From positions 1 through 14,008 of the forward strand of contig CANFKN010000016.1 in assembly GCA_947447385.1 (NCBI GenBank): a DNA stretch of 14,008 nt, in the 5' to 3' direction. This DNA is from Microbacteriaceae bacterium (GTDB lineage: Bacteria > Actinomycetota > Actinomycetes > Actinomycetales > Microbacteriaceae). The notes below the pieces were generated by a model that ran no database searches, was not told the origin of the DNA, and worked only from the letters and a program-made list of their open reading frames with translations. Position numbers and translations under genes: made by a program. Shown piece after piece: positions 6,266-13,040 of this stretch. The stretch's first letter is position 1. Each line of letters opens with the position of its first letter.

Positions 6266-9121
6266 ATGACTGACACCACCGCTTGGGCCGCATCAGAGGG
6301 ATTCGGCAACAATGAAGGCCGCCGTGGCATGACCATCGGCCGCATCTACACAACCGAAGGCGAACACCCTTATGACCAGGTGAACTGGGAATATCGCGAT
6401 GTTGTTCAGACCAACTGGAAGAACGGCGAAGTTATCTTCGAACAGCGCGGGGCCGAGTTTCCTGACTTCTGGAGCGTAAACGCCAGCACTATCGTTACCA
6501 CCAAGTACTTTCGCGGCGCACAGGGCACACCTGAGCGCGAATACAGCCTTCGCCAGCTAATCAACCGTGTGGTTTTGACCTACACCCAGGCCGGCCGCGA
6601 CCACGGTTATTTTGCAACCGAAGAAGACGCAACCATCTTTGAGCACGAGCTCACCTACATGCTCTTGCACCAGATCTTCAGCTTTAACTCGCCAGTATGG
6701 TTCAACGTGGGCACCGTTAGCCCACAGCAGGTGTCAGCTTGCTTCATCTTGTCGGTTGACGACTCGATGGACAGCATTTTGAACTGGTACCGCGAAGAAG
6801 GCATGATCTTCAAGGGTGGCTCAGGCGCAGGTCTAAACCTTTCACGCATTCGCTCATCGAAAGAGCTTCTAAAGGGCTCTGGTGGCTCGGCTTCTGGCCC
6901 AGTTTCGTTCATGCGCGGTGCTGACGCATCTGCCGGAACCATCAAGTCAGGTGGCGCAACTCGCCGCGCAGCCAAGATGGTTGTGCTCGACGTCGACCAC
7001 CCAGACATCGTTGAGTTCGTCGAAACTAAAGAAAAAGAAGAAGAAAAGATTCGCGTGTTGCGCGACGCTGGCTATGACATGGAGCTTGGTGGCAAAGACA
7101 TCAACTCAGTTCAGTACCAGAACGCCAACAACTCGGTTCGCGTAAACGCTGACTTCATGAACGCCGTTGAGCACGGCCACAAGTTTGGTCTTCGCGCTCG
7201 CACCACCGGTGAAGTTATCGAAGAAGTCGATGCTCGTGAGCTATGGGACAAAATCGCTACTGCCGCTTGGGCATGTGCTGACCCTGGCATTCAATATGAC
7301 GACATCATCAACGACTGGCACACAACTCCAGACTCGGGTCGCATCACTGCGTCAAACCCTTGCTCTGAATACATGCACCTCGACAACTCGAGCTGCAACC
7401 TTGCCAGCTTGAACCTTTTGAAGTTCTTGAACGCCGACGGTTCATTCGACGTTGAGAAGTTCACCAAGGCTTCAGAGCTAATCATCACCGCTATGGACAT
7501 CTCGATTTGCTTCGCAGACTTTCCAACCGAAAAGATCGGTGAGACCACCCGTGCCTACCGTCAGCTCGGCATCGGTTATGCGAACCTCGGTGCTTTGCTC
7601 ATGGCTATCGGTGTTCCTTATGACAGCAAAGAGGGCTTCGCTCTCGCAGCTGCCATCACCTCGCTGATGACTGGTGCGGCATACCGTCGCTCAGCTGAGC
7701 TTGCAGCAGTTGTTGGCCCATACGAGGGCTATGCACGCAACAAGGCTGGCCACGACCGCGTGATGTCAAAGCACGAGCAGGCAAGCTTGACTCTTCAGTC
7801 AGCAAGCCCAATCGATGCCCCAATCATCGCCGCTGCTAACCGCGAGTGGGCACTAAACACTGCAACGGGTGCGAACAACGGATGGCGTAATGCCCAGGCT
7901 TCACTATTGGCTCCAACCGGAACCATCGGCTTCATGATGGACTGTGACACCACAGGTATCGAACCAGACTTCTCGTTGGTCAAGTACAAGAAGCTATCAA
8001 CCGGTGGCTCAATGCAGATCGTCAACCAGACCATTCCGTTTGCTCTTGACCGTCTTGGTTATGCTCACGAAACCGTTGAGGCAATCATTGCTCACATCGG
8101 TCAGCACGGTCACGTGGTTGACGCTCCTGGCCTAAAGCTAGAGCACTACGCAATCTTCGACACCGCTGTTGGTGTTCGTGCAATCGAGCCAATGGGTCAC
8201 GTTCGCATGATGGCAGCCGTTCAGCCGTTCCTTTCGGGTGCAATCTCGAAGACCGTGAACATGCCAGAGACCGCAACCAAAGAAGAAATCGCAGACGTTT
8301 ACTTTCAGGGTTGGAAGCTTGGCCTAAAGGCTCTTGCTATCTACCGCGACAACTGCAAGGTTGGCCAGCCGCTTTCAGATGCCAAGGCAAAGACCGAGAC
8401 CAAGACAGCTGAAACTCCAGTAGTTGTTTCTGAGCTATCGCACCCAGTGCGCAAGCGTCTGCCAAAGTCACGCCCATCATCAACCACCTCGTTCACCGTT
8501 GGTGGCGCAGAGGGTTACATGACCGCTAGCTCATACCCTGACGGCGGCTTGGGCGAGGTCTTCTTGAAGCTGGGCAAGCAGGGTTCAACTCTTGCCGGCG
8601 TGATGGATGCCTTCTCAATCTCAGTTTCAATCGGCTTGCAATACGGTGTTCCGCTAGAGACCTTCGTTCAGAAGTTCACTAACGTCAACTTCGAACCAGC
8701 CGGCATGACTGACGACAAAGACATTCGCATCGCTAAGTCACTGATGGACTACATCTTCAGACGCCTAGCCCTTGACTACCTACCGTTCGAAACCCGCTCA
8801 GCTCTTGGCATCTTCAGTGCTGCAGAGCGTTCGGCTTCGCTAGACGCAGGTGGCAGCAGTTACGCGGCAATCAGCGAGCTTCCTCAGGTTATCGAGATTC
8901 CAACACCGGTTGCCGAGGTTGCACCTGCACCAGTTGCAGAAGCAGCACCAGTCGCAGTTGAGATCACCCGCAAAGAAGTTCACTCTTCAGCCGAGCTGTT
9001 TGAGTTGCTTCAGGGCAAAGAGTCAGACGCGCCACTTTGCTTCAACTGTGGCATCAAGATGCGCCCATCAGGCTCATGCCACGTGTGCGAAGGTTGTGGC
9101 TCAACCAGCGGTTGCAGCTAA
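6266..9121 (+). CDS. nrdJ: Adenosylcobalamin-dependent ribonucleotide reductase (class II)
   Basis: Reduces ribonucleotides to deoxyribonucleotides with a radical generated from adenosylcobalamin, so it needs vitamin B12 but neither oxygen nor a second radical subunit. The 951-residue length fits the large B12-dependent family. The active site is intact: N364, radical cysteine C366 and E368 in NPCSEYMHLDNSSCNLASL, with C377 and C159 (VSACFILS) as the redox pair. The 11-residue step C366-C377 is the one known in the family. LLAPTGTIGFMMDCDTTGIEPD (about nt 7907-7972) is another hallmark. The last part has a Pro/Ala/Val linker (about 884-907) and a cysteine-rich tail: C925, C928, C938, C941 in two CxxC pairs, then C944 and C950, probably a zinc knuckle plus the mobile dithiol that re-reduces the active site. 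Expression is probably controlled by NrdR from the upstream boxes. Confidence 0.97.
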   Translation: MTDTTAWAASEGFGNNEGRRGMTIGRIYTTEGEHPYDQVNWEYRDVVQTNWKNGEVIFEQRGAEFPDFWSVNASTIVTTKYFRGAQGTPEREYSLRQLINRVVLTYTQAGRDHGYFATEEDATIFEHELTYMLLHQIFSFNSPVWFNVGTVSPQQVSACFILSVDDSMDSILNWYREEGMIFKGGSGAGLNLSRIRSSKELLKGSGGSASGPVSFMRGADASAGTIKSGGATRRAAKMVVLDVDHPDIVEFVETKEKEEEKIRVLRDAGYDMELGGKDINSVQYQNANNSVRVNADFMNAVEHGHKFGLRARTTGEVIEEVDARELWDKIATAAWACADPGIQYDDIINDWHTTPDSGRITASNPCSEYMHLDNSSCNLASLNLLKFLNADGSFDVEKFTKASELIITAMDISICFADFPTEKIGETTRAYRQLGIGYANLGALLMAIGVPYDSKEGFALAAAITSLMTGAAYRRSAELAAVVGPYEGYARNKAGHDRVMSKHEQASLTLQSASPIDAPIIAAANREWALNTATGANNGWRNAQASLLAPTGTIGFMMDCDTTGIEPDFSLVKYKKLSTGGSMQIVNQTIPFALDRLGYAHETVEAIIAHIGQHGHVVDAPGLKLEHYAIFDTAVGVRAIEPMGHVRMMAAVQPFLSGAISKTVNMPETATKEEIADVYFQGWKLGLKALAIYRDNCKVGQPLSDAKAKTETKTAETPVVVSELSHPVRKRLPKSRPSSTTSFTVGGAEGYMTASSYPDGGLGEVFLKLGKQGSTLAGVMDAFSISVSIGLQYGVPLETFVQKFTNVNFEPAGMTDDKDIRIAKSLMDYIFRRLALDYLPFETRSALGIFSAAERSASLDAGGSSYAAISELPQVIEIPTPVAEVAPAPVAEAAPVAVEITRKEVHSSAELFELLQGKESDAPLCFNCGIKMRPSGSCHVCEGCGSTSGCS

Positions 9122-9139
9122 ACCCATTGCTTTCGCAGA

Positions 9140-9151
9140 CCCGCTAGCGGG
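9140..9151. repeat. Perfect 12-bp palindrome
   Basis: CCCGCTAGCGGG is a perfect palindrome without a spacer, 18 bases after the nrdJ stop and 18 before the terminator stem. Having no loop, it would make a poor RNA hairpin; it could be a protein-binding site or chance. No function can be assigned. Confidence 0.4.
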
Positions 9152-9169
9152 CTTGTAAGCATAAACCTC

Positions 9170-9201
9170 GAGAGGCTCGGCAGTAATGCCGAGTCTCTTT
9201 T
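9170..9201 (+). terminator. Strong intrinsic terminator of nrdJ
   Basis: A stem of about 12-13 bp (9170-9182 with 9187-9199, core GCTCGGCA / TGCCGAG with a G-T pair) is closed by the stable GNRA-type tetraloop GTAA (9183-9186). The distal stem runs into TCTCTTTT (9194-9201). It lies about 50 bases after the nrdJ stop and separates it from pyrD. Confidence 0.9.
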
Positions 9202-9218
9202 GGCTTAACTGCGGTGTT

Positions 9219-9246
9219 GTGTGCAGTGTGCTGTGTGCTGTGTGCT
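9219..9246 (+). repeat. Tandem heptamer repeat, four units
   Basis: Four consecutive 7-bp units: GTGTGCA once (9219-9225), then GTGTGCT three times (9226-9232, 9233-9239, 9240-9246). It is a small minisatellite in the nrdJ-pyrD spacer, ending 26 bp before the candidate pyrD -10. Such arrays can change copy number by slippage; here that would alter the sequence just upstream of the promoter but no reading frame. Confidence 0.85.
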
Positions 9247-9271
9247 GAGAGCAGGTCTGGCGTTTCACCGA

Positions 9272-9277
9272 TAAAGT
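9272..9277 (+). promoter_or_regulatory. Candidate -10 element for pyrD (leaderless)
   Basis: TAAAGT fits the actinobacterial -10 pattern TANNNT. Transcription expected about seven bases downstream would start at or next to the GTG (9284) and ATG (9287) codons. No Shine-Dalgarno sequence precedes either codon, consistent with a leaderless mRNA. No clear -35 is seen. Confidence 0.45.
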
Positions 9278-9286
9278 TGTTCGGTG

Positions 9287-10303
9287 ATGTATCGCCTACT
9301 TTTCAAGCATGTCTTGACCAAAATTCAACCTGAGTTCGCGCATTACCTTGCGATGTTTGGCTTAGACGTGGCCTATTACGCAGCCATCACAAAAATTCGT
9401 CGAGTGAAGCCAGCCGAGACCCGCGTGGTTGAAGCGCTTGGCCACAAATTCAATGGGCCATTCGGCTTAGCTGCGGGGTTCGATAAGAACGCGCGCTGGA
9501 TCAAACCGCTTCGCGACCTTGGCTTCTCACACGTTGAGATTGGCACAGTAACCGCGCTGCCTCAGCCTGGCAACCCGCGCCCGCGCCTATTTCGCCTGCC
9601 TGCCGACCGCGCGCTGGTCAACCGCATGGGCTTCAACAACGATGGCGCGCAGGTCATTGCGACTCGCATCAAACACCTTCGCATCACCAACCCTTTTGGT
9701 TTGCCGATCATCGGCGCAAACATTGGCAAGAGCCGCGCAGTAGAGGTTGAAGATGCAGCTGATGACTACCGCGCCAGTGCTAAGGCGTTAGCCCCTTATG
9801 CCGACTACATGGCGGTGAACGTATCTTCGCCAAACACCCCAGGCTTGCGTTCGTTGCAGTCGGTTGAGGCGCTAAAACCGATTCTTGAGGCTGTTAAAGA
9901 AGAGTCGCTGGGCAAGCCTATCCTCGTTAAAATCGCGCCAGATCTGGCCGATGACGACATCGTCGCGGTCGCCAAATTGGTGCTTGAAATGAACTTGGCT
10001 GGCGTTATTGCCACAAATACAACCATCTCGCGCGAAGGTTTGGCAACTGCCGCTGCCGTCGTCGAAGCCGCTGGCGCTGGTGGCCTTTCGGGTGCGCCAC
10101 TGCACGATCGCTCACTGGCTGTGCTGCACCTGTTGCGGCCAGTTTTGCAGGGCAAGGCAACCATCATTTCTGTCGGCGGAATCGAAACCGCCGAGCAGGC
10201 TCAGGCTCGACTAGATGCCGGCGCAACATTGGTGCAGGGTTACACGGGCTTTGTCTATCACGGGCCGCTTTGGGCTCGTCGCATCAATCGTGCGCTGAAG
10301 TAA
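9287..10303 (+). CDS. pyrD: Dihydroorotate dehydrogenase, quinone-linked (class 2)
   Basis: Oxidises dihydroorotate to orotate in pyrimidine synthesis and passes electrons through FMN to membrane quinones. The class 2 features are visible: an N-terminal membrane-associating helical extension (MYRLLFKHVL onward, about 1-45), GPFGLAAGFDKN (57-68), RLFRLPADRALVNRMGFNN (101-119), the catalytic serine S181 in NVSSPNTPGLR, KIAPDL, ATNTT and the C-terminal FMN-phosphate-binding GG and GYTGFVYHGP motifs. The 338-residue length is typical. I prefer ATG 9287 because family members usually begin MY..., but GTG 9284 directly before it is equally possible and would add one Met. The gene follows the nrdJ terminator and heptamer repeat and ends at a two-way terminator, so it is probably a single-gene unit. 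Confidence 0.95.
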   Translation: MYRLLFKHVLTKIQPEFAHYLAMFGLDVAYYAAITKIRRVKPAETRVVEALGHKFNGPFGLAAGFDKNARWIKPLRDLGFSHVEIGTVTALPQPGNPRPRLFRLPADRALVNRMGFNNDGAQVIATRIKHLRITNPFGLPIIGANIGKSRAVEVEDAADDYRASAKALAPYADYMAVNVSSPNTPGLRSLQSVEALKPILEAVKEESLGKPILVKIAPDLADDDIVAVAKLVLEMNLAGVIATNTTISREGLATAAAVVEAAGAGGLSGAPLHDRSLAVLHLLRPVLQGKATIISVGGIETAEQAQARLDAGATLVQGYTGFVYHGPLWARRINRALK

Positions 10304-10325
10304 CGGCCACTCAACTTAAAGAAAT

Positions 10326-10362
10326 CGACCCGACAGCTATTGCCATCGGGTCGTTCTCTTTT
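10326..10362 (+). terminator. Two-way terminator between pyrD and the DUF3043 gene
   Basis: A perfect 8-bp stem CGACCCGA (10326-10333) / TCGGGTCG (10346-10353) with a 12-nt loop is followed on the plus strand by TTCTCTTTT (10354-10362). On the minus strand the stem is followed by ATTTCTTTAAG, also T-rich. It fills the 66-bp spacer between the two convergent stops and could serve both genes. Confidence 0.8.
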
Positions 10363-10369
10363 GAAATTC

Positions 10370-10912
10370 TTAAATCTGGGTGCCGCGCTTTACCTGCGGC
10401 TTAGGCATGCGCAAGAAACGTGACTGGGCGCTGCGCATGGCTGCATAACGCACTAAACCTGCTTCGGTCTTGTCTTTGCCAAAACGCGATTCGACGAGCT
10501 TCTTTGCTCCACGACCGATGAAAACGCCGTTGATAACAAGCAAGAACAAGAAGGCATATAGCCCAAGCATGATTGACGCCTGAATCGCTTCGTCTGGAAT
10601 GAACGTGAGCAACACAGAGAGAACCAAAGCTGGCATCAAGAATTCACCAGCGCTGGTGCGGCTGTCAACATAGTCGCGCACGAGTCGGCGCTGCGGGCCT
10701 TTGTCACGAGGGGTGAGGTATTTCTCTTCGCCTAGGAGTGCACCCTCGCGAGCTAGGCGGCGTGATTCAGCAACCTTAGCGCGCTCGGCACGACGTGCCT
10801 CTGGTGTGCGTGCACCAACAATTGGGCGCAAGTTTGCTTGCTCGCGCTCTTTGCGACTTGGGGTCGCGTGACCCTTGCCAGTGGCAGGAGTTTTATTTTC
10901 GTTTTCAGTCAT
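10370..10912 (-). CDS. DUF3043 family membrane protein
   Basis: A 180-residue protein of the actinobacterial DUF3043 family, whose function is unknown. The N-terminal 85 residues are hydrophilic and highly charged (SRKEREQANLRPIVG, RRAERAKVAESRRLAREG) and contain the family-like stretch GEEKYLTPRDKGPQRRLVRDYVDSR (61-85). Two membrane segments follow, about 91-106 (FLMPALVLSVLLTFIP) and 110-133, then a basic C-terminal tail. The positive-rich ends suggest that both termini are cytoplasmic. I choose the ATG at 10912, not an upstream Met at 10966, because GAGGA (complement of 10917-10921) lies four bases before it and because the longer form would cover the divergent promoter. It converges with pyrD and diverges from the M20 peptidase gene. 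Confidence 0.85.
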   Translation of the reverse strand: MTENENKTPATGKGHATPSRKEREQANLRPIVGARTPEARRAERAKVAESRRLAREGALLGEEKYLTPRDKGPQRRLVRDYVDSRTSAGEFLMPALVLSVLLTFIPDEAIQASIMLGLYAFLFLLVINGVFIGRGAKKLVESRFGKDKTEAGLVRYAAMRSAQSRFLRMPKPQVKRGTQI

Positions 10913-10938
10913 TGCATCCTCGATAACGGTCAAGAGTT

Positions 10939-10946
10939 TAAGATTA
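10939..10946. promoter_or_regulatory. Overlapping divergent -10 elements
   Basis: The 8-bp stretch TAAGATTA holds a TANNNT -10 on each strand: TAAGAT (10939-10944) reading right and TAATCT (10946-10941) reading left. To the right, transcription would start at about 10951-10952, right at the peptidase ATG, which lacks a Shine-Dalgarno sequence. To the left it would give a leader of about 22 nt that includes the GAGGA site of the DUF3043 gene. The two start sites would compete for polymerase. Confidence 0.45.
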
Positions 10947-10951
10947 CCTCT

Positions 10952-12424
10952 ATGACTGCAAATCAAATGCCTAACCTGCCCGCCAAAGATGTCGAGACAG
11001 TTGCCAGTTTTGTCGACGAGGTTTTTAGCGCCCAGCTAGAAACCCTGAAAAATCTCGTTCGCATTCCAGGCATCGCTTGGGCAGCGTTCGATGAAACCAA
11101 ACTTGAAGCCAGCGCTGATGCTGTGGCCGCGCTCTTTAAATCGACGGAGCTCTTTGAAACCGTTGAAATTTTGCGGGCGCTGAAGCCAGCTGAAGGCACG
11201 GGCAGTCTTTCAACGTTGACGTCAGACGACGAAACTCAGGCTGAAGATGGCGCGCCGGCAGTTGTGGCCCACCGACCAGCCCGAAACGGAGCACCTCAGG
11301 TGCTGCTCTATGCGCACCACGACGTTCAGCCTCAGGGTGATGAAGACCTTTGGAACACAGCCCCATTTGAGCCAACGCTGGTCGCTGACCCGATTTTTGG
11401 TGACCGCATCTTCGGTCGTGGCGCTGCTGATGACAAAGCAGGCATCATTGCCCACCACACTGCTTTGCTTGCCTTGAAGCAGGTTGCTGGCGCTGATTTC
11501 GACCTCGGCATCACCATGTTCATCGAGGGCGAAGAAGAAGCTGGCAGCCCGAGTTTCAGAAATTTTCTAGAAAAATACCAGCAAAAACTCGAAGCAGATG
11601 TGATTGTTGTCGCAGATTCATCAAACTTCAGCACCACAGTGCCTGCGATCACCACAACTTTGCGAGGTCTGGTTTCTCAGGTGTTTGAAGTTCGCACGCT
11701 TGATCACGCTCTGCACAGTGGAATGTACGGGGGAGTCGTGCCAGACGCCATGCTTGCGATGGTTCGTGTTTTGGCCAGCCTGCACGATGAGGTCGGCCAC
11801 GTTGCAATCGCTGGGCTCCACCAAGGTCACGCCAGCGACCTTCCATATTCAGAGGCTGAACTTCGCGCCGACTCAGGGCTTTTGCCTGGCACTGAGCTCA
11901 TTGGTACCGGTTCGATTCTTGACCGCATCTGGGCCAGACCGGCTCTTACCATTATTGGCTTGGATGCACCTTCGGTCGCGGTCTCATCGAACACCATGCA
12001 GCCGGTTGCTCGCGCAAAAGTTTCAATGCGACTCGCGCCGGGGCAAGACCCAAGCTCGGCGCTCGAGGCCCTGCGAGCTCACCTTGAAACAAATGTGCCT
12101 TTTGGCGCTGAGGTTTCTTTTGGCGAAATCGAAATGGGTTCGCCTTTTGAAGCTGACACGAGCGAGTGGTCGCACGCCCTAATGTCTTCTGCGCTGAGCC
12201 AGGCCTACAGCGCAGACTCGGTTGAAATCGGCATCGGTGGCTCGATTCCCTTCATTGCCGACCTCAAAGAGGTGTTCGCCAACGCCCAGATTCTGGTCAC
12301 CGGTGTTGAAGATCCCGATTCGAGGGCACACAGCCCAAACGAATCGGTGCACCTGCCAACTTTGAAAGCGGCCATGACCGCCGAAGCGCTGTTCTTGCTC
12401 GGCGCCAACGCTCACCGCAGCTAA
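10952..12424 (+). CDS. M20 family metallopeptidase (dipeptidase-like)
   Basis: A 490-residue two-metal peptidase of the M20 (ArgE/DapE/CPG2/carnosinase-like) superfamily, probably cleaving dipeptides in the cytosol; no signal peptide is present. Metal and catalytic residues are all visible: H122-x-D124 (YAHHDVQP), the bridging Asp in GRGAADDKAG (D160/D161), catalytic E195 and metal ligand E196 (EGEEEAGS), D222 (VVADSSN) and H460 (AHSPNE). The inserted dimerisation domain, with H255 (LHSGMYGG), occupies the middle. The exact substrate cannot be told from sequence. The ATG at 10952 is chosen because the family region starts soon after it and it sits eight bases after a -10 element; the longer in-frame opening from 10838 would run across the divergent gene. 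It is followed by its own terminator. Confidence 0.92.
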   Translation: MTANQMPNLPAKDVETVASFVDEVFSAQLETLKNLVRIPGIAWAAFDETKLEASADAVAALFKSTELFETVEILRALKPAEGTGSLSTLTSDDETQAEDGAPAVVAHRPARNGAPQVLLYAHHDVQPQGDEDLWNTAPFEPTLVADPIFGDRIFGRGAADDKAGIIAHHTALLALKQVAGADFDLGITMFIEGEEEAGSPSFRNFLEKYQQKLEADVIVVADSSNFSTTVPAITTTLRGLVSQVFEVRTLDHALHSGMYGGVVPDAMLAMVRVLASLHDEVGHVAIAGLHQGHASDLPYSEAELRADSGLLPGTELIGTGSILDRIWARPALTIIGLDAPSVAVSSNTMQPVARAKVSMRLAPGQDPSSALEALRAHLETNVPFGAEVSFGEIEMGSPFEADTSEWSHALMSSALSQAYSADSVEIGIGGSIPFIADLKEVFANAQILVTGVEDPDSRAHSPNESVHLPTLKAAMTAEALFLLGANAHRS

Positions 12425-12446
12425 ATGGGCTGTTTACGTTGGCGGG

Positions 12447-12476
12447 AATAGCCACAGGTTGCTAGTGGTTATTTTT
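12447..12476 (+). terminator. Intrinsic terminator of the M20 peptidase gene
   Basis: Stem AATAGCCAC (12447-12455) / GTGGTTATT (12465-12473), nine pairs with one G-T, and a 9-nt loop, running into TTATTTTT (12469-12476). It lies 22 bases after the stop codon. Its distal arm overlaps the region where the erpA -35 should be. Confidence 0.65.
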
Positions 12477-12478
12477 CA

Positions 12479-12505
12479 CGTCTGAGATATAGTTTTAAGC
12501 AGACG
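12479..12505. promoter_or_regulatory. erpA promoter region with flanking inverted repeat
   Basis: TATAGT (12488-12493) is a good -10 candidate, giving transcription from about 12500 and a leader of about 26 nt. It is framed by a perfect inverted repeat CGTCTG (12479-12484) / CAGACG (12500-12505), arms 21 bp apart centre to centre, two helical turns. A dimeric regulator bound there would cover the -10 and the start site. No clear -35 is visible, which can point to an activated promoter. Confidence 0.5.
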
Positions 12506-12525
12506 ATTCGGCTTTAGGAGTTCAA

Positions 12526-12873
12526 ATGGAAACAGAAACCAGCACAACCGCGACACTTACCCTCACCGAAGCTGCCGCAAAAAAGGTTAGCTCGCTTATT
12601 TCTGCTGAGGGTCGCGATGACCTTCGCTTGCGCATCGGCGTGGAGCTTGGTGGTTGCGCGGGTTACAAATACGATCTTTTCTTCGACGAAGAGCTAATCG
12701 ATGGCGACATTGTCAAAGAGTTTCACGGCGTCGAGCTTGTTGTTGACCCTACAAGCAGCTTGCACCTTTCAGGTGCCACCATTGACTACGAAGACACTAT
12801 TCAGAAGCAGGGTTTTGTGATTGACAACCCAAACGCAAAGAGCTCTTGCGCCTGCGGTGACAGCTTCTGCTAA
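12526..12873 (+). CDS. erpA: Iron-sulfur cluster insertion protein, A-type carrier (HesB/IscA family)
   Basis: Delivers Fe-S clusters to target enzymes in the cytosol. At 115 residues it has the normal length of an A-type carrier. The three conserved cysteines are present: C44 in ELGGCAGYKY, and C108 and C110 in NPNAKSSCACGDSF. A fourth cysteine, C115, is the last residue, directly after the SF that normally ends or nearly ends the family motif. AGGAG (12516-12520) lies five bases before the ATG. The gene has its own promoter and a strong terminator. It precedes ctaC, a linkage I recall as common in actinobacteria; Fe-S centres of the respiratory chain would be plausible clients, but that is inference from context. 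Confidence 0.92.
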   Translation: METETSTTATLTLTEAAAKKVSSLISAEGRDDLRLRIGVELGGCAGYKYDLFFDEELIDGDIVKEFHGVELVVDPTSSLHLSGATIDYEDTIQKQGFVIDNPNAKSSCACGDSFC

Positions 12874-12890
12874 CCCCAATTTTTGAACAG

Positions 12891-12926
12891 CCCTCACACT
12901 TGAAATCAGTGTGAGGGTTTTTCTTT
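12891..12926 (+). terminator. Strong intrinsic terminator of erpA
   Basis: A perfect 10-bp stem CCCTCACACT (12891-12900) / AGTGTGAGGG (12908-12917) with loop TGAAATC is followed by TTTTTCTTT (12918-12926). It begins 18 bases after the erpA stop and isolates erpA from ctaC. The minus strand has no T-run after the stem. Confidence 0.93.
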
Positions 12927-12969
12927 GCCGAGACTCATTTTTCTGGGCAAGAACTATCGCCTTTAAGCC

Positions 12970-12986
12970 CGTTTCGCCACGAAACG
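12970..12986. promoter_or_regulatory. Operator-like inverted repeat upstream of ctaC
   Basis: CGTTTCGCCACGAAACG has perfect 7-bp arms around a 3-bp centre. It lies 54 bp before the ctaC start and a few bases before the weak candidate -35. No T-run follows, so it does not look like a terminator. It has the form of a binding site for a dimeric regulator; I cannot name one. Confidence 0.5.
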
Positions 12987-12990
12987 CGCC

Positions 12991-13020
12991 TGTCGAGGAA
13001 TAGACTATTAAGGTTACGAT
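12991..13020 (+). promoter_or_regulatory. Candidate ctaC promoter
   Basis: TACGAT (13015-13020) fits TANNNT, with TGTCGA (12991-12996) 18 bp upstream as a weak -35. Between them lies a small palindrome AATAGACTATT (12999-13009), whose TAGACT (13001-13006) is an alternative -10. The choice between the two is not clear from sequence. Confidence 0.3.
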
Positions 13021-13040
13021 TCGAAATTGAAGGGTCGATT

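Noticed and set aside
9219..9246. CRISPR array
   Set aside because: The units are only 7 bp and directly adjacent, with no spacers.
10838..10951. Longer M20 peptidase beginning at 10838
   Set aside because: It would overlap the first 75 bases of the divergent DUF3043 gene and the shared promoter; the extra residues do not resemble the family and no ribosome site supports them.
10913..10966. Longer DUF3043 protein beginning at 10966
   Set aside because: It would overlap the peptidase start, and a good GAGGA site supports the Met at 10912.
11604..12182. Plus-strand frame of 192 codons inside the M20 peptidase
   Set aside because: Out of frame with a gene whose metal ligands are all intact; composition is that of a shadow frame.
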